Source: Secundilactobacillus malefermentans DSM 5705 = KCTC 3548 (GTDB lineage: Bacteria; Bacillota; Bacilli; Lactobacillales; Lactobacillaceae). From it: 44,249 bases of DNA. Location: assembly GCF_001436395.1 (NCBI RefSeq), contig NZ_AZGJ01000015.1, forward strand, positions 1 to 44,249, written 5' to 3'. The notes under the pieces were generated by a model, which searched no databases, had not been told where the DNA came from, and worked only from the letters and a program-made list of their open reading frames with translations. Shown piece by piece: positions 17,522 through 27,412 of the stretch. Positions within the stretch are counted from its first letter, which is position 1; the number at the start of each line of letters is the position of its first letter. The translations under genes were made by a program, and so were the position numbers.

Positions 17522-18115
17522 ATGAATTTAGTCCCAACAGTTATCGAGCAATCGTCACGTGGCGAACGTGCTTATGATATTTACTCAAGACTTCTCAAGG
17601 ATCGAATCATTATGTTATCAGGTCCAATCGAAGATGATATGGCAAATTCAATTATTTCCCAGTTACTCTTCTTGGATGCACAAGATTCAGAAAAAGACAT
17701 CTATCTTTACATCAATTCCCCTGGTGGTGTTGTAACATCAGGACTTGCCATCTACGATACAATGAATTTCGTACAGGCTGATGTTCAGACCATCGTCATG
17801 GGTATGGCTGCTTCAATGGCTAGTGTGCTTGCTACTTCTGGTGCCAAGGGCAAACGTTTTGCATTGCCTCATTCAGAAATTTTGATTCATCAACCTTCTG
17901 GTGGCGCACAAGGGCAACAGACTGAAATTGAAATTGTTGCTGAAGAAATCCTGAAGACTAGAAAATTAATCAACAAGATTTTAGCTGACAACACTGGTCA
18001 GTCACTTGAAACCATTAACAAAGATACTGAGCGTGATCATTACTTAACCGCACAGGAATCTGTTGAATATGGTTTAATTGATAGTATTATGACGAGTAGC
18101 AAGGATCGTAAATAA
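17522..18115 (+). CDS. clpP: ATP-dependent Clp protease proteolytic subunit
   Basis: Serine peptidase that forms the double-heptamer chamber working with ClpC, ClpE or ClpX unfoldases. 197 residues. The catalytic triad is intact: Ser 98 (MGMAASMAS), His 123 (LIHQPSGG) and Asp 172 ([10 protein letters not shown]). The N-terminal [21 protein letters not shown] axial-loop region and the hydrophobic docking residues are normal. AAGGAGG lies about 8 bases before the ATG. A CtsR box overlaps the promoter, so heat and protein-damage induction is expected. A terminator follows, right before the DsbA-like gene. Confidence 0.98.
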   Translation: MNLVPTVIEQSSRGERAYDIYSRLLKDRIIMLSGPIEDDMANSIISQLLFLDAQDSEKDIYLYINSPGGVVTSGLAIYDTMNFVQADVQTIVMGMAASMASVLATSGAKGKRFALPHSEILIHQPSGGAQGQQTEIEIVAEEILKTRKLINKILADNTGQSLETINKDTERDHYLTAQESVEYGLIDSIMTSSKDRK

Positions 18116-18124
18116 TAATCATTA

Positions 18125-18153
18125 GGTCGATCATTAAGTGATCGGCTTTTTTT
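18125..18153 (+). terminator. Intrinsic terminator after clpP
   Basis: CGATCA-TTAAG-TGATCG followed by GCTTTTTTT. The T-run is immediately followed by the GAGGTG ribosome binding site of the next gene, leaving no room for a separate promoter between them. Confidence 0.85.
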
Positions 18154-18165
18154 GAGGTGATAGAT

Positions 18166-18678
18166 ATGGATATTAGCAAAATTGATGTAACTAAAGTCAA
18201 TTCCGCCAATAGTATCGTTATTGGTAATCCCAACACCACCAAAACCGTGGTTGAGTATCTTAATCTGCGCTGCCCTTGGAGCAAGTTGTGGTTTCAAAAG
18301 AATGATAGTGTTTTGGCCACGGCCGTTTCATCTGGCAAGGTTAACCGGCATATCAAGCTCCTCAATAAGTTTAAAGAGCCATTAAAAAAAGGAAATATTG
18401 TCCATCAATACATTCCAAGCGATCCATTAATGGCCTATCTTTTAATAAAATCTGTTTTTGATAATCAAGAACAGTGGAAGAGCCTCGATGATGCCGAAAT
18501 TCCTTACTATTTAGAATCGGAGCTACACCTCCACCACCAGCAGAATGCTAAGATGCTAGCCAATATTGTGACGGAAGCAGAAGAAACGCATGTCCAATTC
18601 GTTCCCTCTATTGTTGTTGGGCACCATGTTTTTGATGAGTCTATTTCACCTGAAAATTTATCAAAATTATTAAACTAA
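18166..18678 (+). CDS. DsbA-like thioredoxin-fold protein with CxxS motif
   Basis: A cytoplasmic protein of about 170 residues that I assign to the DsbA/thioredoxin-like superfamily. It starts with a strand (NSIVIGNPNTTKTVVEYLNL) leading to RCPWSK at 35-40, where the usual CxxC is CxxS (Cys 36, Ser 39). It continues with a helical insertion and ends with THVQFVPSIVVGHHVF, in which Val-Pro-Ser resembles the cis-Pro loop, followed by a small C-terminal helix. There is no signal peptide. With a single active-site cysteine it cannot be a normal dithiol oxidase; monothiol chemistry or a structural role is more likely. ATG 18166 has GAGGTG six bases upstream. It probably depends on read-through from clpP, suggesting a stress link; this is inference. 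Confidence 0.7.
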   Translation: MDISKIDVTKVNSANSIVIGNPNTTKTVVEYLNLRCPWSKLWFQKNDSVLATAVSSGKVNRHIKLLNKFKEPLKKGNIVHQYIPSDPLMAYLLIKSVFDNQEQWKSLDDAEIPYYLESELHLHHQQNAKMLANIVTEAEETHVQFVPSIVVGHHVFDESISPENLSKLLN

Positions 18679-18720
18679 AAAGCAGGATCAACTGAAGTTC
18701 ATTCAGTTGGTCCTACTTTT
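18676..18720. terminator. Bidirectional terminator between the DsbA-like gene and whiA
   Basis: AGGATCAACTGAA, a five-base loop and TTCAGTTGGTCCT form a 13-bp stem with one mismatch, flanked by AAAAAGC and ACTTTTT. It can stop both convergent transcripts. Confidence 0.88.
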
Positions 18721-19661
18721 TATGCACTAATTTCATGTTGCCGTAAGTCATCTGCAAATTCAGTAATCTTCTTTAATCGATGATTAATGCCTGATTTAGA
18801 AATAACCCCGCTCGGAATTAAGTTGGCTAATTCCTTTAAACTAACTTCTTTATGAGTTAATCGAATTTCAGCAACTTCCCGTAATTTAGGAGGTAATTGA
18901 TCTAATCCAACTGTTGCTTCAATAAATCTGATGTTTTCAATCTGTTGACTTGACGCGTTAGCAACTTTATCCATATTGGCGTTTTCACAGTTCACTAACC
19001 GATTTACTGAGTTTCGCATATCCCGCATAATTCGAATATCTTCAAACTTTAGCATCGATTGTGTGGCCCCAATCAACGAAAGAAAGTCAGCAATTCTTTC
19101 GCCCTCTTTTAGATAGGTAATATAGCCGCTACGCCGATTAGTGATTCGGGCATTCAAACCATACCGATTCATCATTTCCATAATCATCTGATTATGTTCC
19201 TCGTATAATGAATAGATTTCCAAATGATAACGGGAAGTTTCAGGATTATTGACTGATCCCCCCGCCAAAAAAGCACCCCGTAAATAAGATCTGACTTGCG
19301 CGTCGTTTTTCAAAAGGTCACTGGGCACCTTTTCAGCAATTTGTGTCCCATCAAAAATTGATAAGTCCTCAAGAACTTCCTGATTCCCAGTTTTCACTCG
19401 GACAATGTATAAGTTATTCTTTTTCAACTTCATCTTTTTTCGAACGATGAGCTCACTTTCTAGCTCATAAAATTGTTTCAATAGCTGATAAATCCGCCTT
19501 GAAATGGCCGGATTTTCAGTTTGGATATTCAAAACAAATGCATGATTTTGCAAAGTTAATGAGCCATTCATCCGAATTAAAGCCATTAACTCTGCTTTTG
19601 CATTCTCTCTGTGAACTGACAATGTCGTCAGTTCCTTTTTAACTTCACTTGCATAAGACAT
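18720..19661 (-). CDS. whiA: WhiA sporulation/cell-division-type DNA-binding protein
   Basis: Homologue of WhiA, which in Bacillus affects cell division and chromosome segregation and in Streptomyces is a sporulation regulator. 313 residues. The N-terminal part and [14 protein letters not shown] belong to a degenerate LAGLIDADG homing-endonuclease fold without nuclease activity. The C-terminal helix-turn-helix includes [17 protein letters not shown] and [15 protein letters not shown] 19661 follows GGAGGTG by five bases; that site lies inside the end of glmR, so the two are coupled. It is the last gene of the conserved rapZ-glmR-whiA operon. Confidence 0.95.
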   Translation of the reverse strand: MSYASEVKKELTTLSVHRENAKAELMALIRMNGSLTLQNHAFVLNIQTENPAISRRIYQLLKQFYELESELIVRKKMKLKKNNLYIVRVKTGNQEVLEDLSIFDGTQIAEKVPSDLLKNDAQVRSYLRGAFLAGGSVNNPETSRYHLEIYSLYEEHNQMIMEMMNRYGLNARITNRRSGYITYLKEGERIADFLSLIGATQSMLKFEDIRIMRDMRNSVNRLVNCENANMDKVANASSQQIENIRFIEATVGLDQLPPKLREVAEIRLTHKEVSLKELANLIPSGVISKSGINHRLKKITEFADDLRQHEISA

Positions 19662-19665
19662 TTTG

Positions 19666-20682
19666 TCACCTCCAGGCACTATCTCGCCAACTGGGTTGCC
19701 CCAATAAATTTACTAATTCTGCAGTAACCTGGTCTCCATTATGGAATGCACCATTGTCCCGTAATTCCAAAAAGTCATCAGAAATAACGCGACATCCCTG
19801 TTCCTTTAGCCCTTTGAAATCATGGGTTACCTCTTTAGACATTTCATTCCAACGCTGATAATCAATATATTCATCTGGAACCTTTTTGGTGTTAACAAGA
19901 ACCGTATCTACAAATCTATCGTGTAAATGTTCATGCAACACCCGAATATGGTCCGCATCAGAAAAGTTTTCAGTTTCGCCCTTTTGGGTCATAATATTGC
20001 AAATATAAACAACCTCGGCCTGCGTTTTCTTAACGGCATCGCCTACATTACTGATCATTAGGTTAGGTAAAATACTGGTAAACAAGCTACCTGGGCCAAG
20101 TACAATCTGGTCAGCATCCATAATGGCATCAATAACTGGTTGCACAGCTTCTGGCTGCTTGTCCTTGTGTAATCGTGAGGATACCCATACCCGTTTGATA
20201 AGTTTATGAGCCGCTGAAATTTCCGATTCTCCCGTAATAGTGGTGTCGTCAGCAAATTCAGCATTTAGCTCCAATGGCTCATCTGCAGCCGGATAAATAT
20301 GTCCATCCACTTTCATCATGCTAGAAAGTTCTTGAACGGCATCAAAAATACCATTTTTCATTTCAGATAGCGCCGCAATAATTAAATTACCAATCGCGTG
20401 ACCTGCGAAAAATTGGTCCTTACTGTTAAATCGATATTGAAAAATATCAAGATAGAGTTGTGGCAATTTAGATAGCGCAGCCATGACGTTCCGAATATCT
20501 CCAGGTGGGACAACGTTCACATAGTTGCGAATGACGCCAGAAGAACCACCATCATCTGCCACCGTCACGATTGCCGTAATATCAACATCCTGATCCCGCA
20601 AACTTTTTAAAATAACTGGTAGTCCTGTTCCACCACCGATAACGACTATTTTTGGTCGGTGCCACTTATTTCCATTTAACAT
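19666..20682 (-). CDS. glmR: GlmR/YvcK gluconeogenesis and envelope-precursor regulator
   Basis: UDP-sugar-binding protein of the CofD/YvcK family, 338 residues. In Bacillus and Listeria it binds UDP-GlcNAc, stimulates GlmS and is needed for wall synthesis on non-glycolytic carbon. The nucleotide-sugar site is seen in [18 protein letters not shown] and [13 protein letters not shown], with [13 protein letters not shown] and the C-terminal half [14 protein letters not shown]. Its ATG overlaps the rapZ stop by one base (TAATG), with AAGGAGGTG upstream. The whiA ribosome binding site sits in its 3' end. The order rapZ-glmR-whiA is conserved in most Firmicutes. Confidence 0.95.
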   Translation of the reverse strand: MLNGNKWHRPKIVVIGGGTGLPVILKSLRDQDVDITAIVTVADDGGSSGVIRNYVNVVPPGDIRNVMAALSKLPQLYLDIFQYRFNSKDQFFAGHAIGNLIIAALSEMKNGIFDAVQELSSMMKVDGHIYPAADEPLELNAEFADDTTITGESEISAAHKLIKRVWVSSRLHKDKQPEAVQPVIDAIMDADQIVLGPGSLFTSILPNLMISNVGDAVKKTQAEVVYICNIMTQKGETENFSDADHIRVLHEHLHDRFVDTVLVNTKKVPDEYIDYQRWNEMSKEVTHDFKGLKEQGCRVISDDFLELRDNGAFHNGDQVTAELVNLLGQPSWRDSAWR

Positions 20683-21557
20683 TAATGCTTGGCACCTCCT
20701 TGGCTTTTTTCGACATCTCGATGGGATGTATGAACTGGATATTTGTCTCCCAGTGCCTCAGATAGTCGTTCAACCAACGCAACTGACCGATGTTGACCAC
20801 CTGTACAACCTATGGCGACCGTTAAACTTGTTTTTCCTTCTTTTTTATAGCCTGGCATCATAAATGATAATAATCCTAAGAAACGCTCATAAAATTCAGT
20901 CGTCTCCGGCTGTGCCATCACGTAATCGTATACCGGCTTATCCTGACCCGTTTTACTGCGTAGTTCTGGAATATAGTATGGATTCGGTAAAAATCGAACA
21001 TCCATCACGATATCCGCATCAATTGGAACCCCGTATTTAAATCCAAATGACATCATTTCAATGTGAAATGGTGTATCAACATTTGCTTCAAAACTACGGA
21101 AAATTTCTTCACGTAGTTCCTTAGGTGCAAGATTACTGGTATCAATCACAAATTGAGCTGATTGCCGAACTTGTGCTAATAAATCACGTTCTTTTTTGAT
21201 TCCCTCAAGTACTCTTCCATTTCGGGCAAGTGGGTGAGCTCTTCTTGTTTCCTTATATCGAGAAACTAGCTCTTCATCAGAAGCGTCCAAGAAAATGATT
21301 TTTGCACCATTATCTTGTGACAAATTCCCTAGCGTTTCAATGACATCCTTATAAAAGGCTCTGGATCTCAAATCAATCGCAAGTGCAACCTTGCTAAGCT
21401 TCCCTGATTCCTTAACTAACTCAAGAAACTTTGGTAAAAGCGAAGGCGGCATGTTATCAATACAAAAGAAACCTAAGTCTTCTAGTGAACGCATCGCAAC
21501 CGTTTTACCGGCGCCACTCATTCCCGTAATAATTACTAATTGAAATTCTTTAGTCAT
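20682..21557 (-). CDS. rapZ: RapZ/YvcJ nucleotide-binding protein
   Basis: P-loop NTPase, 291 residues. The Walker A motif GMSGAGKT is at residues 12-19. Family features include [49 protein letters not shown], and the C-terminal phosphate/sugar-binding [16 protein letters not shown]. In enterobacteria RapZ binds glucosamine-6-phosphate and steers sRNA GlmZ; in Bacilli the homologue YvcJ is an NTPase affecting competence, and the GlmZ system is absent. The ATG has GGAG about 8 bases upstream. It opens the rapZ-glmR-whiA operon. Confidence 0.95.
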   Translation of the reverse strand: MTKEFQLVIITGMSGAGKTVAMRSLEDLGFFCIDNMPPSLLPKFLELVKESGKLSKVALAIDLRSRAFYKDVIETLGNLSQDNGAKIIFLDASDEELVSRYKETRRAHPLARNGRVLEGIKKERDLLAQVRQSAQFVIDTSNLAPKELREEIFRSFEANVDTPFHIEMMSFGFKYGVPIDADIVMDVRFLPNPYYIPELRSKTGQDKPVYDYVMAQPETTEFYERFLGLLSFMMPGYKKEGKTSLTVAIGCTGGQHRSVALVERLSEALGDKYPVHTSHRDVEKSQGGAKH

Positions 21558-21656
21558 AGTCAGTCTCCAATGTACCCAAAATGATGACAGCTAAAAATTC
21601 ATACTATAACACTATAACATACCTGGTGTTTCATTTACAGCTAGCCCTTTCCAAAC

Positions 21657-21696
21657 TAAAAGCCATAGTTAGTTAATTCTAACTATGGCTTTTATA
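21657..21696. terminator. Terminator downstream of the HdeD-like gene
   Basis: AAAAGCCATAGTTAG and CTAACTATGGCTTTT form a 15-bp stem with a 6-base loop, with a short T-rich tail on both strands. On the minus strand it ends the HdeD-like gene, insulating it from the rapZ operon. Confidence 0.85.
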
Positions 21697-22236
21697 TTAA
21701 CGTCTAGCAAACGCCAGAACAATTGCATTTATTCCAAAAATAACTAAATAACAAACGACTAAAATGTTAATTGAGAAAAAGGCAATCCAGGGATGAACGA
21801 AAAGCAAGATACCTGCAATTAAGCCTAAGACATCAAGTATGAGCGATAACCAGAAGAAATGGCTTCTAAGCTGACGTACATGGCTCACGACGATTAATCG
21901 TTCAATCGAGTCGAAGATAAACCAAATTCCAAATAGGTAACCCAACGTCACGATTGCACTTTGATAATCGAACAAAAAGATTAGTCCAATAATAATATCT
22001 AAAACGGCGAATACAAGTGCAACAACTGCTCGGCCATTCACGTAATCTCTCAACTTAGAGTAGCCAGCAAATGTCGTTAACCCACTTAGGATCGCCATAA
22101 TTGCCATCAAAAGTGCAATTGCAATGGCGCTAACCTTTGGTGCCGTAAACAATCCAAACGCAACAACGATAAAGAGTATTCCAGTAATGAGCTCGTGCCA
22201 ATCAAATCCCCAAGCTCTTCTATTCATGTTAAACAA
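21697..22236 (-). CDS. HdeD/DUF308-family membrane protein
   Basis: A 179-residue integral membrane protein with about six hydrophobic segments arranged as three hairpins, typical of the HdeD/DUF308 family (HELITGILFIVVAFGLFTAPK, AIAIALLMAIMAILSGLTTFAG, VVALVFAVLDIIIGLIFLFDY, IVTLGYLFGIWFIFDSIERL, SLILDVLGLIAGILLFVHPW and IAFFSINILVVCYLVIFG). Enterobacterial HdeD is linked to acid resistance; the role in lactobacilli is unknown. I keep the TTG start at 22236, because GAGGGGG is 8 bases upstream, while the ATG at 22227 would be 17 bases from it. It has its own terminator and is flanked by rapZ and uvrA. Confidence 0.8.
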   Translation of the reverse strand: MFNMNRRAWGFDWHELITGILFIVVAFGLFTAPKVSAIAIALLMAIMAILSGLTTFAGYSKLRDYVNGRAVVALVFAVLDIIIGLIFLFDYQSAIVTLGYLFGIWFIFDSIERLIVVSHVRQLRSHFFWLSLILDVLGLIAGILLFVHPWIAFFSINILVVCYLVIFGINAIVLAFARR

Positions 22237-22340
22237 ACGCGTTTCCCCCTCTTCCGGGTAATATTTTATATGAAACTGGTTTCATAATACTGGTTTTTAC
22301 TAATTTTCACAAGTTTTCGCCCAATTGACGCTAATTAACC

Positions 22341-22372
22341 AAAAAAAAATGACGGCTAATTCGCCATCATTT
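22341..22372 (-). terminator. Intrinsic terminator after uvrA
   Basis: On the minus strand AATGATGGC, a six-base loop and GCCGTCATT form a 9-bp stem with one G-T pair, followed by TTTTTTTT. It ends the uvrB-uvrA operon. Confidence 0.88.
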
Positions 22373-22377
22373 GAGTC

Positions 22378-25227
22378 TTACTGATTTTCAATTGTTCGCT
22401 TCGTATCTCTTTCAAGCACAGGCTTTAAATATTGACCTGTATAACTTTCCTTAACTTTGGAAATGTCTTCAGGCGTTCCAGTAGCGACAATTTGTCCGCC
22501 ACCTTCACCGCCTTCAGGTCCTAAATCTATCAAATAATCCGCAGATTTAACGACATCCAAATTATGTTCGATAATAAGAATTGTATTCCCATTGTCGACG
22601 AGGCGTTGTAGAACAACCAATAGGCGCTTAATGTCATCCATGTGTAAGCCAGTCGTTGGTTCATCCAAAATATAGAAGTTCTTCCCATCGGCCTTCTTTT
22701 GTAGCTCGGCAGCTAATTTCATTCGTTGTGCTTCACCACCAGAAAGCGTTGTGGCTGGTTGGCCCATCTTAACGTAACCTAATCCAACGTCTACAATCGT
22801 CTGCAATTTACGACTAATTTTAGGAATAGCGCTAAAGAAATCAAGTGCTTCCGTTACCGTCATATCCAAAACTTCCGCAATATTTTTCCCTTTGTAGTCT
22901 ACTTCCAATGTCTCGGAATTATATCGACTACCATGGCAAACTTCACATGGAACATAAACATCAGGTAGAAAGTTCATTTCAATTTTAAGAATTCCGTCTC
23001 CATGACACGCTTCACAACGGCCACCCTTGATGTTAAAGCTAAATCGGCCCTTTTGGTAACCTCGTAGCTTGGCTTCGTTTGTTTGCGCAAACAGCCCCCG
23101 AATATCATCAAAGACGCCCGTGTACGTTGCTGGATTACTTCTCGGCGTTCTCCCAATTGGGCTCTGATCAATATTAACAATTTTCTCAATATTCTTATAA
23201 CCCGTGATTGTCTTATACTTCCCAGGCTTTTCAGAATTATGATTTAATTTTTGCGCCAATGCCCGTTTCAAAACAGAATTCACAAGTGTCGATTTTCCTG
23301 ATCCAGATACGCCAGTAACCCCGATAAATTTACCTAGTGGAAAGTCTACCGTAATATTCTTGAGATTATTTTCAGAAACACCGGTCAGTTTAATTTTTTT
23401 GCCGTTCCCTTTTCGACGCTCTAGTGGAACGGGAATAAATTTCTTACCAGCTAGATATTGCCCAGTCAATGATTTTTTGACTTTCTCGACCTGTTTAGGT
23501 GTCCCAGCAGCCATCACTTCACCACCGTTTTCACCCGCACCGGGTCCAATATCAATTAGATAGTCCGCGGCAAGCATCGTGTCTTCATCATGTTCAACAA
23601 CGACTAATGTATTCCCAAGATCGCACATTTTCTTAAGTGAACTAATTAACCGGTCGTTATCGCGCTGATGAAGACCAATTGAAGGTTCATCTAGAATATA
23701 AAGGACCCCAGACAGGTTTGATCCAATTTGAGTCGCCAAACGAATTCGTTGCGCTTCTCCACCTGATAGTGTTCTTGCTGAACGACTCAAAGTCAGGTAA
23801 CTTAATCCAACATTTTCCAGAAAAACGAGTCGATCCCGAATTTCCTTTAAAATTGGCTTTGCGACAACTGAGTCCTGTTCACCAAAGGATAAATCATCAA
23901 AGTAGGATAACTCTTTACCAATCGCCAAATTTGATACTTCCGCGATATGCTTTCCATTCACCTTAACGCTTAAAGCTTGCGCATTTAACCGAAATCCATG
24001 ACAAGTTTGACAAGTTAATTCACGCATGTATGACTGCATTTGATTTCGAGTGAAATCTGAACTAGTTGAGTGGTACCGACGATTAACGTTATTAATCACA
24101 CCTTCAAATGGTGCTTCCGTATCTTTTACGCCACCAAAGTCACTTTGTAGATGAAAATGGAATACTTTTCCCTTCGAACCATACAAAGCAAACTCTCGAT
24201 CTGATTCACTCAATTTCTTCCATGGTGTATTCATGTCGACGCCAAACTGTTCGCAAGCCTGTTCTAACATTTCCGGATAGTATTGTGAACTAGTTGGATT
24301 CCAGGGTGCAAGAGCTCCCTCACTTAACGTTTTCGTATCATCGGGTACAACAAGATCCTCATCAACTTCAAGCTTAATACCTAAACCATCACAATCGGGA
24401 CATGCGCCAAATGGGGCATTAAATGAAAAGAGCCGTGGCTCCAATTCACCAACTGTAAATCCACACACCGGACAAGCATAATGTTCGGAAAAGAGAATTG
24501 GATCGCCATCAATTAAATCCGCCACTGCGTAACCGTCACTCATTCTTAATGCTGCCTCGAATGAATCAAACAGCCGCGAGCGAACGTTCGTTTTGACAAC
24601 AATTCGGTCCACAACGACGTCGATTGAATGTGCCTTGTTTTTCTCCAAATCGATATCATTATCAATGTCGCGAACATCCCCATCAATTCTAACTCGAACA
24701 AATCCTTCACGCTTAATGCGCTCTAGGACTTTTTTGTGCTGACCTTTCTTTTGTCGCACAATGGGGGCTAAAATTTGAACTTTTGTACGCTCTGGCAACT
24801 GCAAAACTCGATCAACCATTTGTTCAACCGATTGACTTGAAATTTCAGTTCCATCGTTCGGACAAATTGGTTTACCAACTCGCGCCCACAATAAACGCAA
24901 GTAATCATTGATTTCGGTAACGGTTCCCACCGTTGACCGTGGATTCTTAGAAGTCGTTTTTTGATCAATCGAGATTGCTGGTGATAGGCCATCAATTGAA
25001 TCAACATCTGGCTTATCCATTTGTCCCAAGAATTGTCGCGCATATGCCGAAAGACTTTGAACGTATCGTCGCTGACCCTCAGCATATAGCGTATCGAAAG
25101 CAAGTGAACTCTTTCCCGATCCAGACAACCCAGTCATGACGACCAACTTATTCTTAGGAACCGTCACATCAATATTCTTTAGATTATGAGAACGCGCTCC
25201 GTGAATGACAATTTCATCATTTGCCAA
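22378..25227 (-). CDS. uvrA: Excinuclease ABC subunit A
   Basis: DNA-damage-recognition ATPase of nucleotide excision repair, 949 residues. There are two ABC modules: the first Walker A is GLSGSGKSSLAF near residue 33, the second [12 protein letters not shown] near 640, with signatures LSGGEAQRIRLA and LSGGEAQRMKLA. Zinc modules are visible as CPVCGFTVGEL...CPDC and CEACHGDG...CEVCHG. It starts with TTG; GGAGG is 8 bases upstream. It follows uvrB by 32 bases in the same operon. SOS control is expected from the LexA box upstream of uvrB. Confidence 0.98.
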   Translation of the reverse strand: MANDEIVIHGARSHNLKNIDVTVPKNKLVVMTGLSGSGKSSLAFDTLYAEGQRRYVQSLSAYARQFLGQMDKPDVDSIDGLSPAISIDQKTTSKNPRSTVGTVTEINDYLRLLWARVGKPICPNDGTEISSQSVEQMVDRVLQLPERTKVQILAPIVRQKKGQHKKVLERIKREGFVRVRIDGDVRDIDNDIDLEKNKAHSIDVVVDRIVVKTNVRSRLFDSFEAALRMSDGYAVADLIDGDPILFSEHYACPVCGFTVGELEPRLFSFNAPFGACPDCDGLGIKLEVDEDLVVPDDTKTLSEGALAPWNPTSSQYYPEMLEQACEQFGVDMNTPWKKLSESDREFALYGSKGKVFHFHLQSDFGGVKDTEAPFEGVINNVNRRYHSTSSDFTRNQMQSYMRELTCQTCHGFRLNAQALSVKVNGKHIAEVSNLAIGKELSYFDDLSFGEQDSVVAKPILKEIRDRLVFLENVGLSYLTLSRSARTLSGGEAQRIRLATQIGSNLSGVLYILDEPSIGLHQRDNDRLISSLKKMCDLGNTLVVVEHDEDTMLAADYLIDIGPGAGENGGEVMAAGTPKQVEKVKKSLTGQYLAGKKFIPVPLERRKGNGKKIKLTGVSENNLKNITVDFPLGKFIGVTGVSGSGKSTLVNSVLKRALAQKLNHNSEKPGKYKTITGYKNIEKIVNIDQSPIGRTPRSNPATYTGVFDDIRGLFAQTNEAKLRGYQKGRFSFNIKGGRCEACHGDGILKIEMNFLPDVYVPCEVCHGSRYNSETLEVDYKGKNIAEVLDMTVTEALDFFSAIPKISRKLQTIVDVGLGYVKMGQPATTLSGGEAQRMKLAAELQKKADGKNFYILDEPTTGLHMDDIKRLLVVLQRLVDNGNTILIIEHNLDVVKSADYLIDLGPEGGEGGGQIVATGTPEDISKVKESYTGQYLKPVLERDTKRTIENQ

Positions 25228-25259
25228 TTATTATTCCTCCTACATTTACCGCTAGCATT

Positions 25260-27260
25260 TTACTGCTGTGCTTTTAGTTCCAGAATTGTGTCACGTAAAT
25301 TTGCAGCATTTTCGAAATCTAAAGCCTTAGCTGCTTTTCGCATTTGACCCTCTAGCTGTGCTAACATTGCGTCTTGTTGTTTTTTCGTCATTTCTTCAAA
25401 ATCAGTTTCGAGGAAATCATCCTTCTCCCCTGATTTGTCATTTGGTTTAGTAACCGAAATAAGTTCACGAATGTCCTTCTTGATGGTCTTGGGGGTAATG
25501 TGATGTTCCTCGTTATACTTTTCTTGAATTGTACGTCGTCGAACCGTTTCATCAATCGCCCGTTGCATCGAATCCGTCACTGAATCGGCATACATAATAA
25601 CTTTACCGTGTTCATTTCTTGCAGCCCGCCCCATCGTTTGAATCAAGGAACGTTCATTACGAAGGAACCCTTCCTTATCAGCATCAAGAATTGTGACTAA
25701 TGAAACTTCAGGCACGTCAATTCCCTCTCGTAGTAAATTAATTCCAACGAGGACGTCATACTTACCAAGTCGCAGATCACGAATAATTTCAGTTCGCTCT
25801 AAGGTCTTAATATCACTATGCAAATAGGCAACCTTAATCCCTAAGTCCTTCAAATAATCAGTTAAATCTTCCGCCATTTTTTTAGTCAAAGTGGTGACAA
25901 GAACTCGCTCGTCAGCATCCATTCGCTTATGAATTTCACCAACTAAATCATCCATTTGACCCATAATTGGCCGGACTTCAACTTTAGGATCAAGCAACCC
26001 CGTTGGTCGAATAATTTGCTCCACCACATCAGTTGTTCGGTCTTCTTCATAAGGGCCAGGAGTTGCTGACATATAAACAATCTGATTCACGTGAGTTTCA
26101 AACTCCTCACGCGTCAGTGGTCGGTTATCTAACGCACTTGGCAGTCTAAATCCGTAATCAATCAGTTGTTGCTTACGAGAACGATCACCCTTATACATCC
26201 CACCAATTTGGGGCATTGTCACGTGAGACTCATCAACCACAATTAAAAAGTCGTCAGGGAAAAAGTCCAGTAGTGTGTAAGGTGGTTCACCCGGTTTTCG
26301 ACCATCCATGAATCTTGAATAATTTTCAACCCCGTTGGTATAACCCATTTCCTTGAGCATTTCAATATCATAGGTTGTCCGTTGCTTCAGACGTTCCGCC
26401 TCAAGTAATTTACCCTCTTTTTCAAAATAGGCAAGCCGATCCTTTAGCTCTGCTTCAATTCCCTCAATTGCTCGTCCCATCGTATCCTCATTCGTCATAA
26501 AATGAGTGGCCGGGAAAATGACAACGTGATCTCTATCACCGACAACTTCGCCGGTTAAAGAATCAACCTCACGAATTCTGTCGATTTCGTCACCAAAAAA
26601 TTCAACTCTTAAGGCTCGTTCATCCCTCGAAGCTGGAAAAATTTCGACAACATCCCCATGAACTCGAAAACGTCCACGTTGAAAATCGATATCGTTTCGA
26701 TCAAATTGGATATCAACCAATTTACGCATCAAATCGTTTCGTTCAATCTGTTGACCCACACGTAGCGAAACGGCGTGATTCTTATATTCAGTGGGATCTC
26801 CTAATCCAAAAATCGAGGAAACAGATGCGACAACGATAACATCGTTTCGTTCTAGCAACGAACTAGTTGCGGAATGTCGTAGTTTATCAATCTCATCATT
26901 AATCGATGAGTCTTTTTCAATATAAGTATCACTCGAAGGAACGTAGGCTTCTGGTTGGTAATAGTCGTAATAACTCACAAAATATTCCACCGCATTATCT
27001 GGAAAAAATTCCTTGAATTCACCATAAAGCTGTCCTGCTAGCGTCTTATTATGCGATAAAACCAAAGTGGGTTTATTGACGTTCTTGATAACGTTAGAAA
27101 TCGTGAAGGTTTTCCCAGTTCCAGTGGCACCCATCAAAATTTGTTCTTTTTTGCCAGTTTTTATTCCGTTTGTTAGTTCAGAAATGGCCGTCGGTTGGTC
27201 ACCGGTTGGTTGATACTTTGAAACTAAATTAAATTCACGATTATCTTCACGTTCTATCAT
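25260..27260 (-). CDS. uvrB: Excinuclease ABC subunit B
   Basis: Damage-verifying helicase-like subunit, about 666 residues. Walker [12 protein letters not shown] lies near residue 35, the damage-probing beta-hairpin is [20 protein letters not shown], the DEAD-type box is VVDESHVT, the helicase C motifs include [17 protein letters not shown] and QTMGRAARN, and the C-terminal UVR domain ([18 protein letters not shown]) binds UvrC. ATG 27260 has GGAGG six bases upstream; a longer frame would add nine unlikely residues. It is the first gene of uvrB-uvrA. The promoter carries a TG-extended -10 and a LexA-type box. Confidence 0.98.
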   Translation of the reverse strand: MIEREDNREFNLVSKYQPTGDQPTAISELTNGIKTGKKEQILMGATGTGKTFTISNVIKNVNKPTLVLSHNKTLAGQLYGEFKEFFPDNAVEYFVSYYDYYQPEAYVPSSDTYIEKDSSINDEIDKLRHSATSSLLERNDVIVVASVSSIFGLGDPTEYKNHAVSLRVGQQIERNDLMRKLVDIQFDRNDIDFQRGRFRVHGDVVEIFPASRDERALRVEFFGDEIDRIREVDSLTGEVVGDRDHVVIFPATHFMTNEDTMGRAIEGIEAELKDRLAYFEKEGKLLEAERLKQRTTYDIEMLKEMGYTNGVENYSRFMDGRKPGEPPYTLLDFFPDDFLIVVDESHVTMPQIGGMYKGDRSRKQQLIDYGFRLPSALDNRPLTREEFETHVNQIVYMSATPGPYEEDRTTDVVEQIIRPTGLLDPKVEVRPIMGQMDDLVGEIHKRMDADERVLVTTLTKKMAEDLTDYLKDLGIKVAYLHSDIKTLERTEIIRDLRLGKYDVLVGINLLREGIDVPEVSLVTILDADKEGFLRNERSLIQTMGRAARNEHGKVIMYADSVTDSMQRAIDETVRRRTIQEKYNEEHHITPKTIKKDIRELISVTKPNDKSGEKDDFLETDFEEMTKKQQDAMLAQLEGQMRKAAKALDFENAANLRDTILELKAQQ

Positions 27261-27326
27261 GTCTAACCTCCATAGTTTTCCACTCAAAAAAAGGAAAGCA
27301 CTTGCCTCCCTGTTGTTTACCGAATT

Positions 27327-27352
27327 ATTTTACCATACCGAACATAGTTTCG
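27327..27352 (-). promoter_or_regulatory. uvrB promoter with SOS (LexA/DinR) box
   Basis: CGAAC-ATAG-TTTCG (27339-27352) matches the Gram-positive LexA site CGAAC-N4-GTTCG with one mismatch. Directly downstream on the minus strand is the extended -10 TGGTAAAAT (TAAAAT is revcomp of 27327-27332). The box covers the -35 region, so LexA would repress uvrBA until DNA damage. Confidence 0.8.
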
Positions 27353-27378
27353 CTACTTATCCCACTTACCGTAAAATA

Positions 27379-27411
27379 CAAAAAAATTGACCTATTAAAG
27401 GTCAATTTTTA
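27379..27411 (-). terminator. Intrinsic terminator after trxB
   Basis: On the minus strand AAATTGACC, a short AT loop and GGTCAATTTTTTTG form a stem of about 9 bp with a T-run. It separates trxB from the uvrB promoter. Confidence 0.88.
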
Positions 27412-27412
27412 G

